Of a DNA stretch of 12,305 nucleotides, positions 1-7,870 are shown one piece after another (the first letter of the stretch is position 1; every line of letters starts with the position of its first letter). This DNA is from an uncultured Anaerotruncus sp. (GTDB lineage Bacteria; Bacillota_A; Clostridia; Oscillospirales; CAG-272), in the NCBI GenBank assembly GCA_958414155.1, contig CATYWI010000006.1, forward strand, positions 1 to 12,305, written 5' to 3'. A program made the translations under genes and the position numbers. The notes below the pieces were generated by a model, which was given only the letters and a program-made list of their open reading frames with translations, was not told where the DNA came from and made no database searches.

Positions 1-3000
1 TCCACCTTCACAGAGACAACGGCGTACTGATTCTGCGTGGTGCGGCTGACGATCTCGAAGCCCGTTCCACGGAACTCGAAGCTCATCACATCTGCGGTCT
101 CCTTGACCACCAGCGCACTAAGCGAACCGTTAGAGCTGTCGCCGCCGCCGAGACCAAGCTGCTGGTTCAGATAGTTGATGACCTCCTGCTGATAGGCGTT
201 TAGGTCAGAGGTGTTCAACACCAGCGTATATTCAGTCACCTTATCCTTCTGATAGTTGGGATCGGAGCCGTAGGGGCTGTTTTGATCTGCGCTCTGCTTG
301 TTACCCTCAGAATCATCGGTCTTATAGTGAGCCCAGCCGTTCTTATCCGTATTGATGTAGGTGATACCGGGGAAATCATCCTCGTAGTACACCACATTGG
401 CGGGAACGACCTTGACAGTCTCCTCCATCACAACGCCGGTTTTGGTGGTAACAGCGGAAGCGCCGTCCTCCAGCACCTGCACCCGGATTTTTACGGAATC
501 CTCGCCGTTCATGAAGCTGTTCATGGTGTACTTCAAGGACGTGGGATTTTCATCCGCGCCATAGGCAAACGTGCCGTAATTCTCGATCGCACTTCCATTG
601 GTGATACCAAGTGTGCTGGCAGTGGTGGGATGCTTATTCTCAGCAAGGCTGAGCGTATCGTTGACCATCAGGCCAAAGTCTGCACCATTCAGCTCCACAG
701 GCAGGCTGTAATCCAGAACATAGATGTTGTCTGCGACATCATAGCTGTAAATGGTAACGGCCACGGGGCCATAGTTGCCCACCTTATAGTAATAGGTATC
801 GGAGCCGGTCTTGGTGCCGGTGTAAGTGATGCCGTTAGCAGTGACTTCAGCGTTCTCGTTGACAGCAGTGCTGTCGGTCTTGCCGTTGGGGCCGCAGAGC
901 CGGATATCCGTGCCGGGATTGGTGACGCCCGCCTTGGTAACGGCCTCAATCAGTTCAGCTTTGGTGGCAGTCACGCCCTTGCCCATCCACTCGTAATAAT
1001 GGATTCCCATATATGCAAACTGCTGCTTCTGCACTGTGCAGGTTGCGATACCGTTCAGCGTCTTATGAGAAGCATTATCGCCTTTGGAAATGGCTGAAGT
1101 ATAAACCGTGTTGGTGAACTTATCGTTAGACCAGCTTCCGGAGGGCACCGTGTAATTAAGACCGGAGATAGAAATCGACTCGCCAATCTCCAAGCCGCCT
1201 TTCAGCAGAGCCTTTAAGACATCCTCGGTAAGTTCACCGACGGCGCAGGAAAACTTCGTCGCACCATCTGCACCGATAACGCTGGCATAAAGGTCGGTGA
1301 TCGCGGTCGCAGGGTTCAGGCTGATTGCATCTTTGCTGAGGGAAACGCCGATGGCGTTATCTTTGAATTCCAGTTCTTCAATTTTGGCATCGCCGTTGTT
1401 TGTGAGTTTGAATTGATAGTTGACGGGTTGATTCGCGTCCACAAAGCCGTAGTTGCCCACGTTTACGCCGTTCTGATAGGCAACCTTTTCGGTCAGCATG
1501 GAGGGGTCAACAATCTTGATGTTGGTCTCGATGCCGAAGTTGGCAGCCGTACCGTGACGCTCCACGTAATAGAAGTCGAAGTCGTAGACCTGACCGTCCT
1601 TCAGACCGCAGAGAGATTTGACATCATTGAGCTTGATGCCGCACTTGGAGATGGCGTGACCGCCGCCCATGTCCAGTACGCGGACGCCGTTGATGTACAG
1701 ATACACGTCATCATCACCCGTGAAGTTGAAATACAGATTATCATCCTCATAGAAGATAAACTGTGCGTGTCCCTCCAGGGTCATATTGTAGTTGGTGTTG
1801 TTATAATAGTGCGTAATATCGCCCTGGTTCGGTGCAACAACTTCAAGATATTTGTTACCGTTATTTCCGAAGTACTTTTCATTGATTGGATCAAATCGAT
1901 TCTCCGCCTGCAGGTTACCACGGACATAGGTCGTGCCTTCTCTGGTAGTGACATGATCCGTCTGGCTATTGTAGATCACGCCGTTCGCAGTGTCATAAAC
2001 GCTGCCGTCGTAGGCGGAGTTATAAACATAATAATTACCCTTCTTGACAAGGTTGATCTGGTGATACTCCGTCACAGTCTGACCATACCCAGGGTTATCG
2101 CTGTACAGATTTTGCAGCAGGAAGTAGGCGGCATCATAATAGGTGCGGCAATCCTTTGCCTCGGCAAGCGCCTTGCTTTTGGTATCCGCCATGCTGCCCA
2201 GCCCGCCATTGATACACCGACGGAACACCTCTGCCAGATCACGGGTCGCGCTGCCGGTGTTGCCGACATAGTCGTTATTGTTGTCAAACAGCTTGGTTCC
2301 CATGACATACCACATGTTATAGGAGCCATCGTTGTTCTGCCACTTTTCCGGCAGCGTCTTTTGCATGTACTGCGCAATATACCCAACCGTTGCCTCCGTA
2401 TAAACCGGCTTTCCGTCAGCACCGAGCATAGGCTCAACAAGGTTTGTGCGAACGTAGCACCCATAAAGCGTCTGCACCGCGCCGCTGTTCAGGGGGGACT
2501 GTGAGGGAACCAGAGTTTCCGGTGTATCGCCCCAATTTCCGTTCAGCGTCACCTGTGTTCCGGCAATATCCATTCCCTGAAAATGGGAGGCAGAAGAGGT
2601 GTCCAGCAAGGAATACCCCTTAGTGTTACCGTGGTGATAGGTACCGGAACCGCTTAAAGTCTCAACGGTAATGCTATTACTGCTGTAAGAAATCTTATAA
2701 TTGCTCTTGTTTGCATCAGTAATATAACTGATAGCATTATAGGCATAGCTATTATCAGCGCTGTCCCCGACCCATGCCCAAACGGAAAAAGCAGCATTAT
2801 TTGCAGCGGTCATGTCTTTGACTTCGCCACTTTTATATACCTTCGTAATGTATCCGTTGTTATCACAATAGAGACAATGCCAGAACTTCGGGCTGCTGGA
2901 CGGAACCATTCCCGCTGTATAGACGCGAAGCCCGGTATAGTTTCTGAACCAACTGTCACTGACATTCAATCCATAAATGCTGTATGTAGACGATGTTGTA

Positions 3001-3197
3001 ATCGTTCCTGTCTGCCCCAGGTCATTCCACTCAAACAGCATACCGTCCGCCGCGTAGTCGCGGATGGTAATGGGCAGGGAAACATATTCATCTCCCGGCC
3101 CCTTTGTGTTTTCCGCATACGCAGTGACGCCTAATGCCGGCAACATGGATACGACCATGACCGCCATCAAAAGCGCCGCCAAAATTCTTTTTTTCAT
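1..3197 (-). CDS. Giant secreted surface protein with fibro-slime (PA14-like) domain, 3' end outside window
   Basis: The frame is open from ATG 3197 to the window edge (1065 full codons), with no stop seen where I translated it at both ends and in the middle. The N-terminus is a classic signal peptide: MKKR, a hydrophobic core, then a probable cut after AYA at about residue 29. Residues about 475-560 match the fibro-slime domain: GDDDVYLYINGVR at 494-506, LDMGGGH at 508-514, then a VERHGTAANFGIETN-like end. Residues about 585-690 resemble a DUF11-like repeat, and the last visible part has GTGFEIVSRT, typical of jelly-roll binding domains in such proteins. No anchor (LPXTG, S-layer repeat) is visible because the C-terminus is missing. 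A GGAGG lies 10 nt before the ATG, and the ATG overlaps the stop of the upstream PqqD-like gene, so the two are probably translationally coupled. Role inferred: cell-surface adhesion or carbohydrate binding; the ligand is unknown. Confidence 0.88.
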   Translation of the reverse strand, partial: MKKRILAALLMAVMVVSMLPALGVTAYAENTKGPGDEYVSLPITIRDYAADGMLFEWNDLGQTGTITTSSTYSIYGLNVSDSWFRNYTGLRVYTAGMVPSSSPKFWHCLYCDNNGYITKVYKSGEVKDMTAANNAAFSVWAWVGDSADNSYAYNAISYITDANKSNYKISYSSNSITVETLSGSGTYHHGNTKGYSLLDTSSASHFQGMDIAGTQVTLNGNWGDTPETLVPSQSPLNSGAVQTLYGCYVRTNLVEPMLGADGKPVYTEATVGYIAQYMQKTLPEKWQNNDGSYNMWYVMGTKLFDNNNDYVGNTGSATRDLAEVFRRCINGGLGSMADTKSKALAEAKDCRTYYDAAYFLLQNLYSDNPGYGQTVTEYHQINLVKKGNYYVYNSAYDGSVYDTANGVIYNSQTDHVTTREGTTYVRGNLQAENRFDPINEKYFGNNGNKYLEVVAPNQGDITHYYNNTNYNMTLEGHAQFIFYEDDNLYFNFTGDDDVYLYINGVRVLDMGGGHAISKCGIKLNDVKSLCGLKDGQVYDFDFYYVERHGTAANFGIETNIKIVDPSMLTEKVAYQNGVNVGNYGFVDANQPVNYQFKLTNNGDAKIEELEFKDNAIGVSLSKDAISLNPATAITDLYASVIGADGATKFSCAVGELTEDVLKALLKGGLEIGESISISGLNYTVPSGSWSNDKFTNTVYTSAISKGDNASHKTLNGIATCTVQKQQFAYMGIHYYEWMGKGVTATKAELIEAVTKAGVTNPGTDIRLCGPNGKTDSTAVNENAEVTANGITYTGTKTGSDTYYYKVGNYGPVAVTIYSYDVADNIYVLDYSLPVELNGADFGLMVNDTLSLAENKHPTTASTLGITNGSAIENYGTFAYGADENPTSLKYTMNSFMNGEDSVKIRVQVLEDGASAVTTKTGVVMEETVKVVPANVVYYEDDFPGITYINTDKNGWAHYKTDDSEGNKQSADQNSPYGSDPNYQKDKVTEYTLVLNTSDLNAYQQEVINYLNQQLGLGGGDSSNGSLSALVVKETADVMSFEFRGTGFEIVSRTTQNQYAVVSVKV

Positions 3198-3622
3198 TGT
3201 GTATTTTCCTCCACTGTGGCAAGATATTGATGAGCGTCCAGCTCTGAAAGAAAGTCCTCGATATCCTTGACAGCTTCCTCTCTGCTCACATCGTATTCAG
3301 CAAGCAATGCTGTCAGCAGGTCTCCAAAAGTCTGCCCCTTTTCGAGTCTGTCCCACAGGAACATCCCAACCGGGCTGAGAATCGCCATCTGATTTTCGTT
3401 AATTGTGTCTCGGCTGATGGGAATGACTAAGCCTTCGCCGCAAAGTTCGCGGACACAATATCCCTCTTTGATGCGATACCGCTCACGCACTTTTTTCATC
3501 GCATCACTTTGCATATAGGCAGCCAATTCCTGATCGCTCAGATTCTCAGCTCCGTTGATTTCACCGTACGAAGGCATGAGAACATGTGTTTCCGATGCAA
3601 CATATGATTTTTTCTTACCCAA
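3194..3622 (-). CDS. PqqD/RRE-like small protein coupled to the surface protein
   Basis: This encodes 142 residues if it starts at TTG 3622, which has a purine-rich site (GGAAGGTGGAGAG) about 8 nt upstream. The frame also extends to an ATG at 3775, but that start would sit on the predicted -10 box and add an unlikely Phe/Leu-rich leader. Residues about 50-135 show the PqqD winged-helix pattern: IKEGYCVREL, an LVIPIS strand, then SPVGMFLWDRLEKG and the helix pair TFGDLLTALLAEYDV and AVKDIEDFLSEL. In PqqD and RiPP recognition elements this fold binds a leader peptide and presents it to a modifying enzyme; no radical SAM enzyme is visible here. The first 45 residues are a family-specific extension I do not recognise. 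The TGA stop overlaps the ATG of the surface-protein gene by 4 nt (ATGA), so the two probably act together. Confidence 0.75.
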   Translation of the reverse strand: MGKKKSYVASETHVLMPSYGEINGAENLSDQELAAYMQSDAMKKVRERYRIKEGYCVRELCGEGLVIPISRDTINENQMAILSPVGMFLWDRLEKGQTFGDLLTALLAEYDVSREEAVKDIEDFLSELDAHQYLATVEENTQ

Positions 3623-3765
3623 CCAATCTCTCCACCTTCCTTTAAAATAAAAACGCAAACATAAATTCAATAAGAATCGTACAAGCTGTAAAAAAATAAG
3701 TTCAATTTTTTTCTTTTCGCAAAGTTCCGACCAAGCTATGACCTGCGAGTTCGTATACAGCATAC

Positions 3766-3794
3766 ATTTTACCATGGCGGAGGCTTTTTTGCAA
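3766..3794 (-). promoter_or_regulatory. Candidate extended -10 promoter of the PqqD-like/surface-protein operon
   Basis: On the minus strand TTGCAA (3794-3789) is followed after exactly 17 nt by TAAAAT (3771-3766), preceded by TGG, which makes an extended -10. Transcription would start near 3758 and leave a leader of about 135 nt before the TTG start at 3622. This is by-eye consensus matching; no start site is known. Confidence 0.45.
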
Positions 3795-3951
3795 GAGATT
3801 CAAGCAAATTTGCGTAATTTTTTTACACTCAATTCATTTTGGTTCGCAGACTTATTCACCAAATATACTATATCTACTTGCCTTGACAAGCCTCTGCACA
3901 GTCAAAAGCGCAGTCCATGGCCAACACAATCGAAAAACAGTAGGTTTAACA
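3795..3951. other. AT-rich non-coding stretch between surface operon and integrase relic
   Basis: Together with the operon leader this makes a stretch of about 330 bases (3623-3951) without a convincing gene. It is T/A-rich, with no reading frame that has both a ribosome site and recognisable sequence. Near 3876-3905 there are short repeated CTTGAC/GTCAA motifs, too short to call an attachment core. Confidence 0.4.
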
Positions 3952-4095
3952 ATGGCAAAAGATGAAAATATTTTCAGACGTAAGGACGGACGCCGGGAAG
4001 CACGCTTTGTGAAGGGCTATCAGCCTTCCGGAAAAATCAAATACGGCTTCTGTTATGGCAAAAGCTATAATGCAAAAAACTCCGAGCATCCTTAG
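3952..4095 (+). pseudogene. Truncated N-terminus of a tyrosine recombinase/integrase
   Basis: The 47-codon frame begins MAKDENIFRRKDGRREARF and continues KGYQPSGKIKYGFCYGKSY. This is the arm-type DNA-binding N-terminal module of Firmicutes tyrosine integrases (pattern: xxIFxRKDGRWEARYxKGYxxxGKIKYGFCYGKTY). The similarity stops after about residue 42, where the frame runs into a terminator hairpin and a TAG stop. The core-binding and catalytic domains (R...H-x-x-R...Y) are absent. It is therefore a relic of an earlier element, or a short piece kept with its terminator. The ribosome site is weak (AGTAGG). The integrase family assignment is from memory of the motif. Confidence 0.6.
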
Positions 4096-4111
4096 GATGT
4101 TCGGAGTTTTT
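4074..4111. terminator. Strong bidirectional intrinsic terminator
   Basis: Arms 4079-4091 and 4095-4107 pair over 13 bp (one G-U) around a TTA loop. The flanking A run (4074-4078) and T run (4108-4111) extend the stem and supply U-tracts in both directions. It closes the integrase relic on the plus strand and would stop minus-strand transcripts coming from the DUF6061-like and recombinase side before they reach the surface operon. Confidence 0.85.
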
Positions 4112-4140
4112 ACGTTTATTGAATTATGCGGCTATGCTGC

Positions 4141-4389
4141 TCAGTCCTCAAGACTGCTATGGTCACGAGAACCTTTGCAATATTCCTCAATGCCGCCGTT
4201 CAATATAAGATCAACATATTCCAGAGGCTTGTTGTAGATGAGCCGGTCCGACTCGGCGCGGTCAAAGCAGTCGTCTGCTACTTCATTCTCCAGGGCAATT
4301 CAATCGATAGAAATCAAACAGCCGTCTGCGAATAGCAGCTCCGCACAGGCTGTGTCAGTGTTGAACTCACAGGAAATAAGTTTGCTCAT
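4141..4389 (-). pseudogene. DUF6061-like small protein gene interrupted by an in-frame TGA
   Basis: The gene starts at ATG 4389 with GGAAG 8 nt upstream and reads MSKLISCEFNTDTACAELLF, then ADGCLISID, then TGA (4302-4300). The same frame continues with family-like sequence: ALENEVADD, RAESDRLIYNKPLEYVDLI, LNGGIEEY, ending at TGA 4143-4141. The whole (83 codons) matches the length and motif order I recall for DUF6061, a small uncharacterised protein common in clostridial mobile elements. A single base change at the TGA would explain the break. No SECIS-like structure was found, so selenocysteine is unlikely. The family name is from memory; the split frame is seen directly. Confidence 0.6.
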
Positions 4390-4506
4390 AGCGAAAACTT
4401 CCATAATATTATATTGATAAGTCAAAGAAACACCGTCCGTTTCCGTTAGAAACAGATGGTTACTTGCAGCTTCGAGGCTGCACCGCACACCTAAATCCAT
4501 CGGCTA

Positions 4507-4611
4507 TCAGTAGTAAGCTTGAAATAGTTCCTTTTCACTGTCAAGCCAACCGTTACCTCGGCTTTCAGTGGATTCTTCACAAAAATATGTCGCAGTTGTT
4601 TTTTTACACAT
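4507..4611 (-). pseudogene. 34-codon fragment of an unidentified gene beside the recombinase stop
   Basis: From ATG 4611, overlapping the last recombinase codons in another frame, an open frame reads MCKKTTATYFCEESTESRGN, then GWLDSEKELFQAYY, and stops at 4509-4507. No ribosome site precedes it. The composition looks like a real protein C-terminus rather than random sequence, so it may be the tail of a gene cut by integration of the element. I do not recognise the family. Confidence 0.25.
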
Positions 4612-6259
4612 AGATTATTGTGAATAAATTGTATAGTAAAAAAACAAATCCGAACCAATTTCGATTAATGAAATAGTTCGGATTTGTTTCGTTTGGTGAA
4701 CCATTACATAAACTATCCGAACTATCGGCGGGGGGTGGGGATTCGGATGTTTCGGAAGTGTCGGCTGTTTCGGCGGTTTGGATAGCGTCCGAGTATGTGA
4801 CTTCGGTGCCTGTGACGCCCGAGACATTATAATAGATGATTATTTTATCATCCCAGACGTAAACGGCGTTGACAAGTGTATTTATCAATTTACGGCGGTA
4901 CTCCGGATCATCGATGTTGCCCACGGCGAAGCTGCGGAGAAACAGCTCCACGTCGGCGGCGGTCAGCTGCATCTCGCGGCGGAGTTTTAGCTCCGATATT
5001 TCGGTGTCAACATCGTCAAGTCTTTTTTCGAGGGCATCCACCTTGGCATTTATGCGGTCGATCAGGCGCTGTGACGCCGCCTTGATGATCGCATCGGCGG
5101 CATCGTCAATCTCTTTATTTATTGCCCTGCGCTCGCGCTCAAGCTCTTTGAGGCGGCTCGCGCCGAGGTCATCGGCGGAGGCGGCTTCGACACGCTTTGC
5201 GATGTGGGCGATATTATTTTTGTCAAGGATATAGATCGCCGTTTGCTCGCAGACGAATTTTTCAAGCCAGTCTTTGCGCTCGCTTTTCTTTTTGCAGGTG
5301 CGGCGCTTCTTTTTGTTTATGCACGAGTAATAGTAATATGTGCCGCCTTTGCCGTTGCCGCTGTCGCCGATCATTGCCGCACCGCAATGTCCGCAAAACA
5401 GCTTACCGGTCAGGGCGAAATACGTACCTTCGGTCTTTTTGCCGTACTGACGTTTATTCTTTTTTAAGAGATCCTGCACCTTGTCATAGAGTTCCTCGGT
5501 GACGATAGCGGGGCTTTCACGCTTTACGCCGCAATAGTCGTTTTCGCCCTTAAAGGTCGGGTTCGACAGTATACCCGAAACGAATGATACGGAAATATCA
5601 TTTCCCTTCCGGGTACGGTAGCCGCGGGCGGTAAGCTCGCGGGCGATCACGCTCTTTGTTTTGCCGTCTGCGTACATCTCAAATGCAAGTCTGACGGCGG
5701 GGGCTTTTTCCTCATCGACCGTAAGGCGGTGGTCGATGACCTTATAGGCATACGGCGGATTGCCGCCGGTGGAGAGTCCCGCCATGGCTTTTTGCTTCAT
5801 GCCCTCGGTGACGATGCGGGAGAGCTTGCGGGAGTAGCTTTCCGCCATCGCCTCGTATATGCTCTCAAGGATAATGCCCTCGTCGCCGGTGCCGACGCTC
5901 TCCTCGGTGGAGAGGACGCGCACGCCTGAGCGCTCAAGCCGCTTTTTATAGATCGCGGAGTCATAGCGGTTACGGGCGAAACGGTCGAAGCGGTAGACGA
6001 TGACAAAAGCAAACTGCCGCTTTTTTGCATCGGCAATCATACGCTGAAACTCCGGGCGGTTGTCATTGGTGCCGGTCATAGCGCGGTCGATGTACTCGCC
6101 GACCACGCGAAAGCCCTTTTGCTCGCAATACGCCTTATCCGCACGGAGCTGAAAATCTATGCTGTTTTCGGTTTGCCGCTCGGACGAAAAGCGAGCATAT
6201 ATCACGGCGTTCAGCCGGTTTTCCTCCGGGACGGTGACGGTTCTTGACGCAAGGCTCAT
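4604..6259 (-). CDS. Large serine recombinase (integrase of the element)
   Basis: This 551-residue protein catalyses site-specific DNA integration/excision through a 5'-phosphoserine link. The resolvase domain (about 17-150) has YARFSSERQ with probable catalytic Ser25 and Arg23, plus YRFDRFARN with Arg93 and Arg96. A recombinase domain follows (about 165-270), then a zinc ribbon starting FCGHCG at about 290 with a later C-x6-C pair. A long charged coiled coil (about 370-440) serves synapsis control in this family. The start at ATG 6259 has AAAGGA 8 nt upstream and lies 24 nt after the exonuclease stop, so it is the last gene of the lysogeny operon. The last 40 residues are odd: Ser/Thr/Pro-rich, then aromatic, and they span an intrinsic terminator (4638-4689). 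Confidence 0.93.
   Translation of the reverse strand: MSLASRTVTVPEENRLNAVIYARFSSERQTENSIDFQLRADKAYCEQKGFRVVGEYIDRAMTGTNDNRPEFQRMIADAKKRQFAFVIVYRFDRFARNRYDSAIYKKRLERSGVRVLSTEESVGTGDEGIILESIYEAMAESYSRKLSRIVTEGMKQKAMAGLSTGGNPPYAYKVIDHRLTVDEEKAPAVRLAFEMYADGKTKSVIARELTARGYRTRKGNDISVSFVSGILSNPTFKGENDYCGVKRESPAIVTEELYDKVQDLLKKNKRQYGKKTEGTYFALTGKLFCGHCGAAMIGDSGNGKGGTYYYYSCINKKKRRTCKKKSERKDWLEKFVCEQTAIYILDKNNIAHIAKRVEAASADDLGASRLKELERERRAINKEIDDAADAIIKAASQRLIDRINAKVDALEKRLDDVDTEISELKLRREMQLTAADVELFLRSFAVGNIDDPEYRRKLINTLVNAVYVWDDKIIIYYNVSGVTGTEVTYSDAIQTAETADTSETSESPPPADSSDSLCNGSPNETNPNYFINRNWFGFVFLLYNLFTIIYV
4638..4689 (-). terminator. Intrinsic terminator embedded in the 3' end of the recombinase frame
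   Basis: On the minus strand the arm 4689-4676 pairs perfectly with 4655-4642 (14 bp). A second 5-bp stem (4674-4670 with 4662-4658) sits inside, and a run of seven T (4644-4638) follows. It has every mark of a Rho-independent terminator, yet the recombinase stop codon lies about 32 nt further downstream. Confidence 0.75.
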
Positions 6260-6283
6260 TTCGGGATCCTTTCGGGGTTATCC

Positions 6284-7264
6284 TCAGATATTTATCATGT
6301 CGCGGAAAACGCTCTCGGGAATTATGTCAATGTCATACCCCTTGAGTTTATATGCTTCCGCCTTTTTTTGTTTACTGCTTTTGCCGCCTTTTATCGCTTT
6401 GCAATAATCGTTATTACCAAGGATCAGCAGATTCGTTTCTTGGGTAACGCCCGAACCGCATTTTCCGCCAAAGTCAACAACGATTTGCGCTGCTTCAGCG
6501 CGCGTCATGCCCTCAAGTGTTCCGGTAAAAGCACAAACTTTCCCAAAAAGCGGGTGGGTTTCATCAAATTCGGTTTTATCTGATTTCAAGTCTTCGAGGT
6601 GGTCGCCGGCATATTTATAAACGAAAGCGCTTACCAAGCCATCCTCGCTGCCGTATTTAGTCAACGCCATAACGCGCATGGCATTGTAGCAATCGAAAAG
6701 GGTAAGGCAATCCGCAAGTGCTCGGTGCTCATCGCCGGCAGTTACGCCAAGCGGCGCAAGAAGATCGCCGAGGCGGTGATGGCGCTGCTCCGGAAGAAGC
6801 TTACGGGCGATGCGGAGCGTATCTATAAACGAGTTGGAAAAATGGTTACTGCCGTAGTTTTCGGCTGCATCATATAAAAAGTTAACGTCAAAGTGGGCAT
6901 TGTGGGCAATTACAAGGTCATCGCCGATAAAGTCCATGATGCCGGGCAATGCCCCGCCGACAGACGGCGCGTCTGCCACCATGTCATTTGTAATACCCGT
7001 AAGCTCGGTAATAAAATCGGGGATAGGGTTCTCGGGCTTTACGAACGTCTGATATCGGTCGGTTATTTCGTTGCCCCTCACACGCAGCGCGGCAAACTCG
7101 ATGATATCGTCATATCGCGGGTCAAGCCCGGTCGTCTCAAGGTCAAGCATTATGTAATTTTCGGGCAGTGCTATGATGCTGTTGCCCTTATATTCGCGGG
7201 TGCGCTTTGGCTCCTCCGGAGCAATCATCACTTTCCCGGTGGATAAATTAATACTGATAGCCAT
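6284..7264 (-). CDS. DEDDh 3'-5' exonuclease with C-terminal BRCT domain (Pol III epsilon-like)
   Basis: The 326-residue protein has the three exonuclease motifs: DLETTG (D41, E43), HNAHFDVNFL (D126) and EHRALADC (H180, D185), which bind two metal ions for 3'-5' hydrolysis. Residues about 240-322 form a BRCT domain (FGKVCAFTGTLEG at its start, GVTQETNLLILG, then the KKAEAYKLKGYDIDII end). The start is placed at ATG 7264 because GGGAGGAA lies about 9 nt upstream; an ATG at 7270 would be too close to that site. It sits between ImmA and the recombinase in one operon. Known relatives are proofreading subunits and stand-alone repair exonucleases; its job in this element is not known, and DNA processing during integration or replication is an inference. 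Confidence 0.88.
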   Translation of the reverse strand: MAISINLSTGKVMIAPEEPKRTREYKGNSIIALPENYIMLDLETTGLDPRYDDIIEFAALRVRGNEITDRYQTFVKPENPIPDFITELTGITNDMVADAPSVGGALPGIMDFIGDDLVIAHNAHFDVNFLYDAAENYGSNHFSNSFIDTLRIARKLLPEQRHHRLGDLLAPLGVTAGDEHRALADCLTLFDCYNAMRVMALTKYGSEDGLVSAFVYKYAGDHLEDLKSDKTEFDETHPLFGKVCAFTGTLEGMTRAEAAQIVVDFGGKCGSGVTQETNLLILGNNDYCKAIKGGKSSKQKKAEAYKLKGYDIDIIPESVFRDMINI

Positions 7265-7291
7265 AATCATTTCCTCCCGTTTATACCGGGC

Positions 7292-7870
7292 TTATGCCCG
7301 GATTGATTTTACAAAGCCCTCGAAATTTTCATATACCTCTCTTTCGAGGGGATTGGTCAAGAATTTGCCGCGGCGGTAAAGCACGTCCATACGCTCGGCG
7401 CGTATCTTGGCAACGGTGTGCGACACGCGGCAGACGCGCGCTATATCGTCGGCGGTGCGGATATCCAGTCCCCACAGCACGCACGCCGGACACAGCAGGC
7501 GAGCGGCGAACATATCCGCCTCGCGTTCGATCGCCGGACGCACATCAAAGGTGCGCGTGCGTGTGTGGTATCCCTTTTTCAGGTCATGTCCCAAAAAGAT
7601 ATGACCTATCTCATGTGCTACGGTAAAACGGCTGCGCTCGATGGTGTTTTCGTCATCGTATATCACATACCAGTTTTCGCCGTCATAATACGATATACCG
7701 CTTTCGGACGGCTGGAGCTCTCCGACAGCGCTGTTTTTTATGACTTTTATCCCCGCGGCGCGCGAAATGGCGCTGACGCTGACGGGCAAACGATCGACAT
7801 GATAGTCACGCAGGCAAAGCCATGCGGCATCACGGACGTTTCGGTATATACCATATATCAATATTATCAC
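7292..7870 (-). CDS. ImmA/IrrE-type zinc metallopeptidase
   Basis: The protein (192 residues from GTG 7870, or 189 from TTG 7861) has the HExxH zinc site in VAHEIGHIFLGH (H86, E87, H90) and the third ligand in EREADMFAARLL (E117). ImmA proteases cleave the partner phage or ICE repressor and so induce the element; the repressor gene lies just upstream, as expected for an ImmR/ImmA pair. The start is uncertain: no ATG fits, and the only perfect GGAGGT is 17 nt before GTG 7870 and lies inside a 10-bp hairpin, which suggests restrained translation. The C-terminus is Arg-rich and may be partner-specific. It is the second gene of the lysogeny operon. Confidence 0.88.
   Translation of the reverse strand: MIILIYGIYRNVRDAAWLCLRDYHVDRLPVSVSAISRAAGIKVIKNSAVGELQPSESGISYYDGENWYVIYDDENTIERSRFTVAHEIGHIFLGHDLKKGYHTRTRTFDVRPAIEREADMFAARLLCPACVLWGLDIRTADDIARVCRVSHTVAKIRAERMDVLYRRGKFLTNPLEREVYENFEGFVKSIRA

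Noticed and set aside
282..2504. Long open frames on the plus strand opposite the surface protein (282-1097 and 1413-2504)
   Set aside because: They have no ribosome site or recognisable motif, and the minus frame shows a signal peptide and a fibro-slime domain across the same bases.
3623..3775. N-terminal extension of the PqqD-like frame to ATG 3775
   Set aside because: That ATG lies between the candidate -35 and -10 boxes, has no ribosome site, and would add an atypical leader; TTG 3622 has a good site.
3876..3905. Short CTTGAC/GTCAA inverted motifs as a tyrosine-recombinase core site
   Set aside because: The arms are only 4-5 bp and no second copy was found in the window.
4300..4302. TGA read as selenocysteine in the DUF6061-like gene
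   Set aside because: No SECIS-like hairpin was seen just downstream, and relatives as I recall them have no Sec; a nonsense mutation is simpler.
4126..4335. Plus-strand frames over the DUF6061-like pseudogene
   Set aside because: They are antisense to a recognisable minus-strand family sequence and lack ribosome sites.
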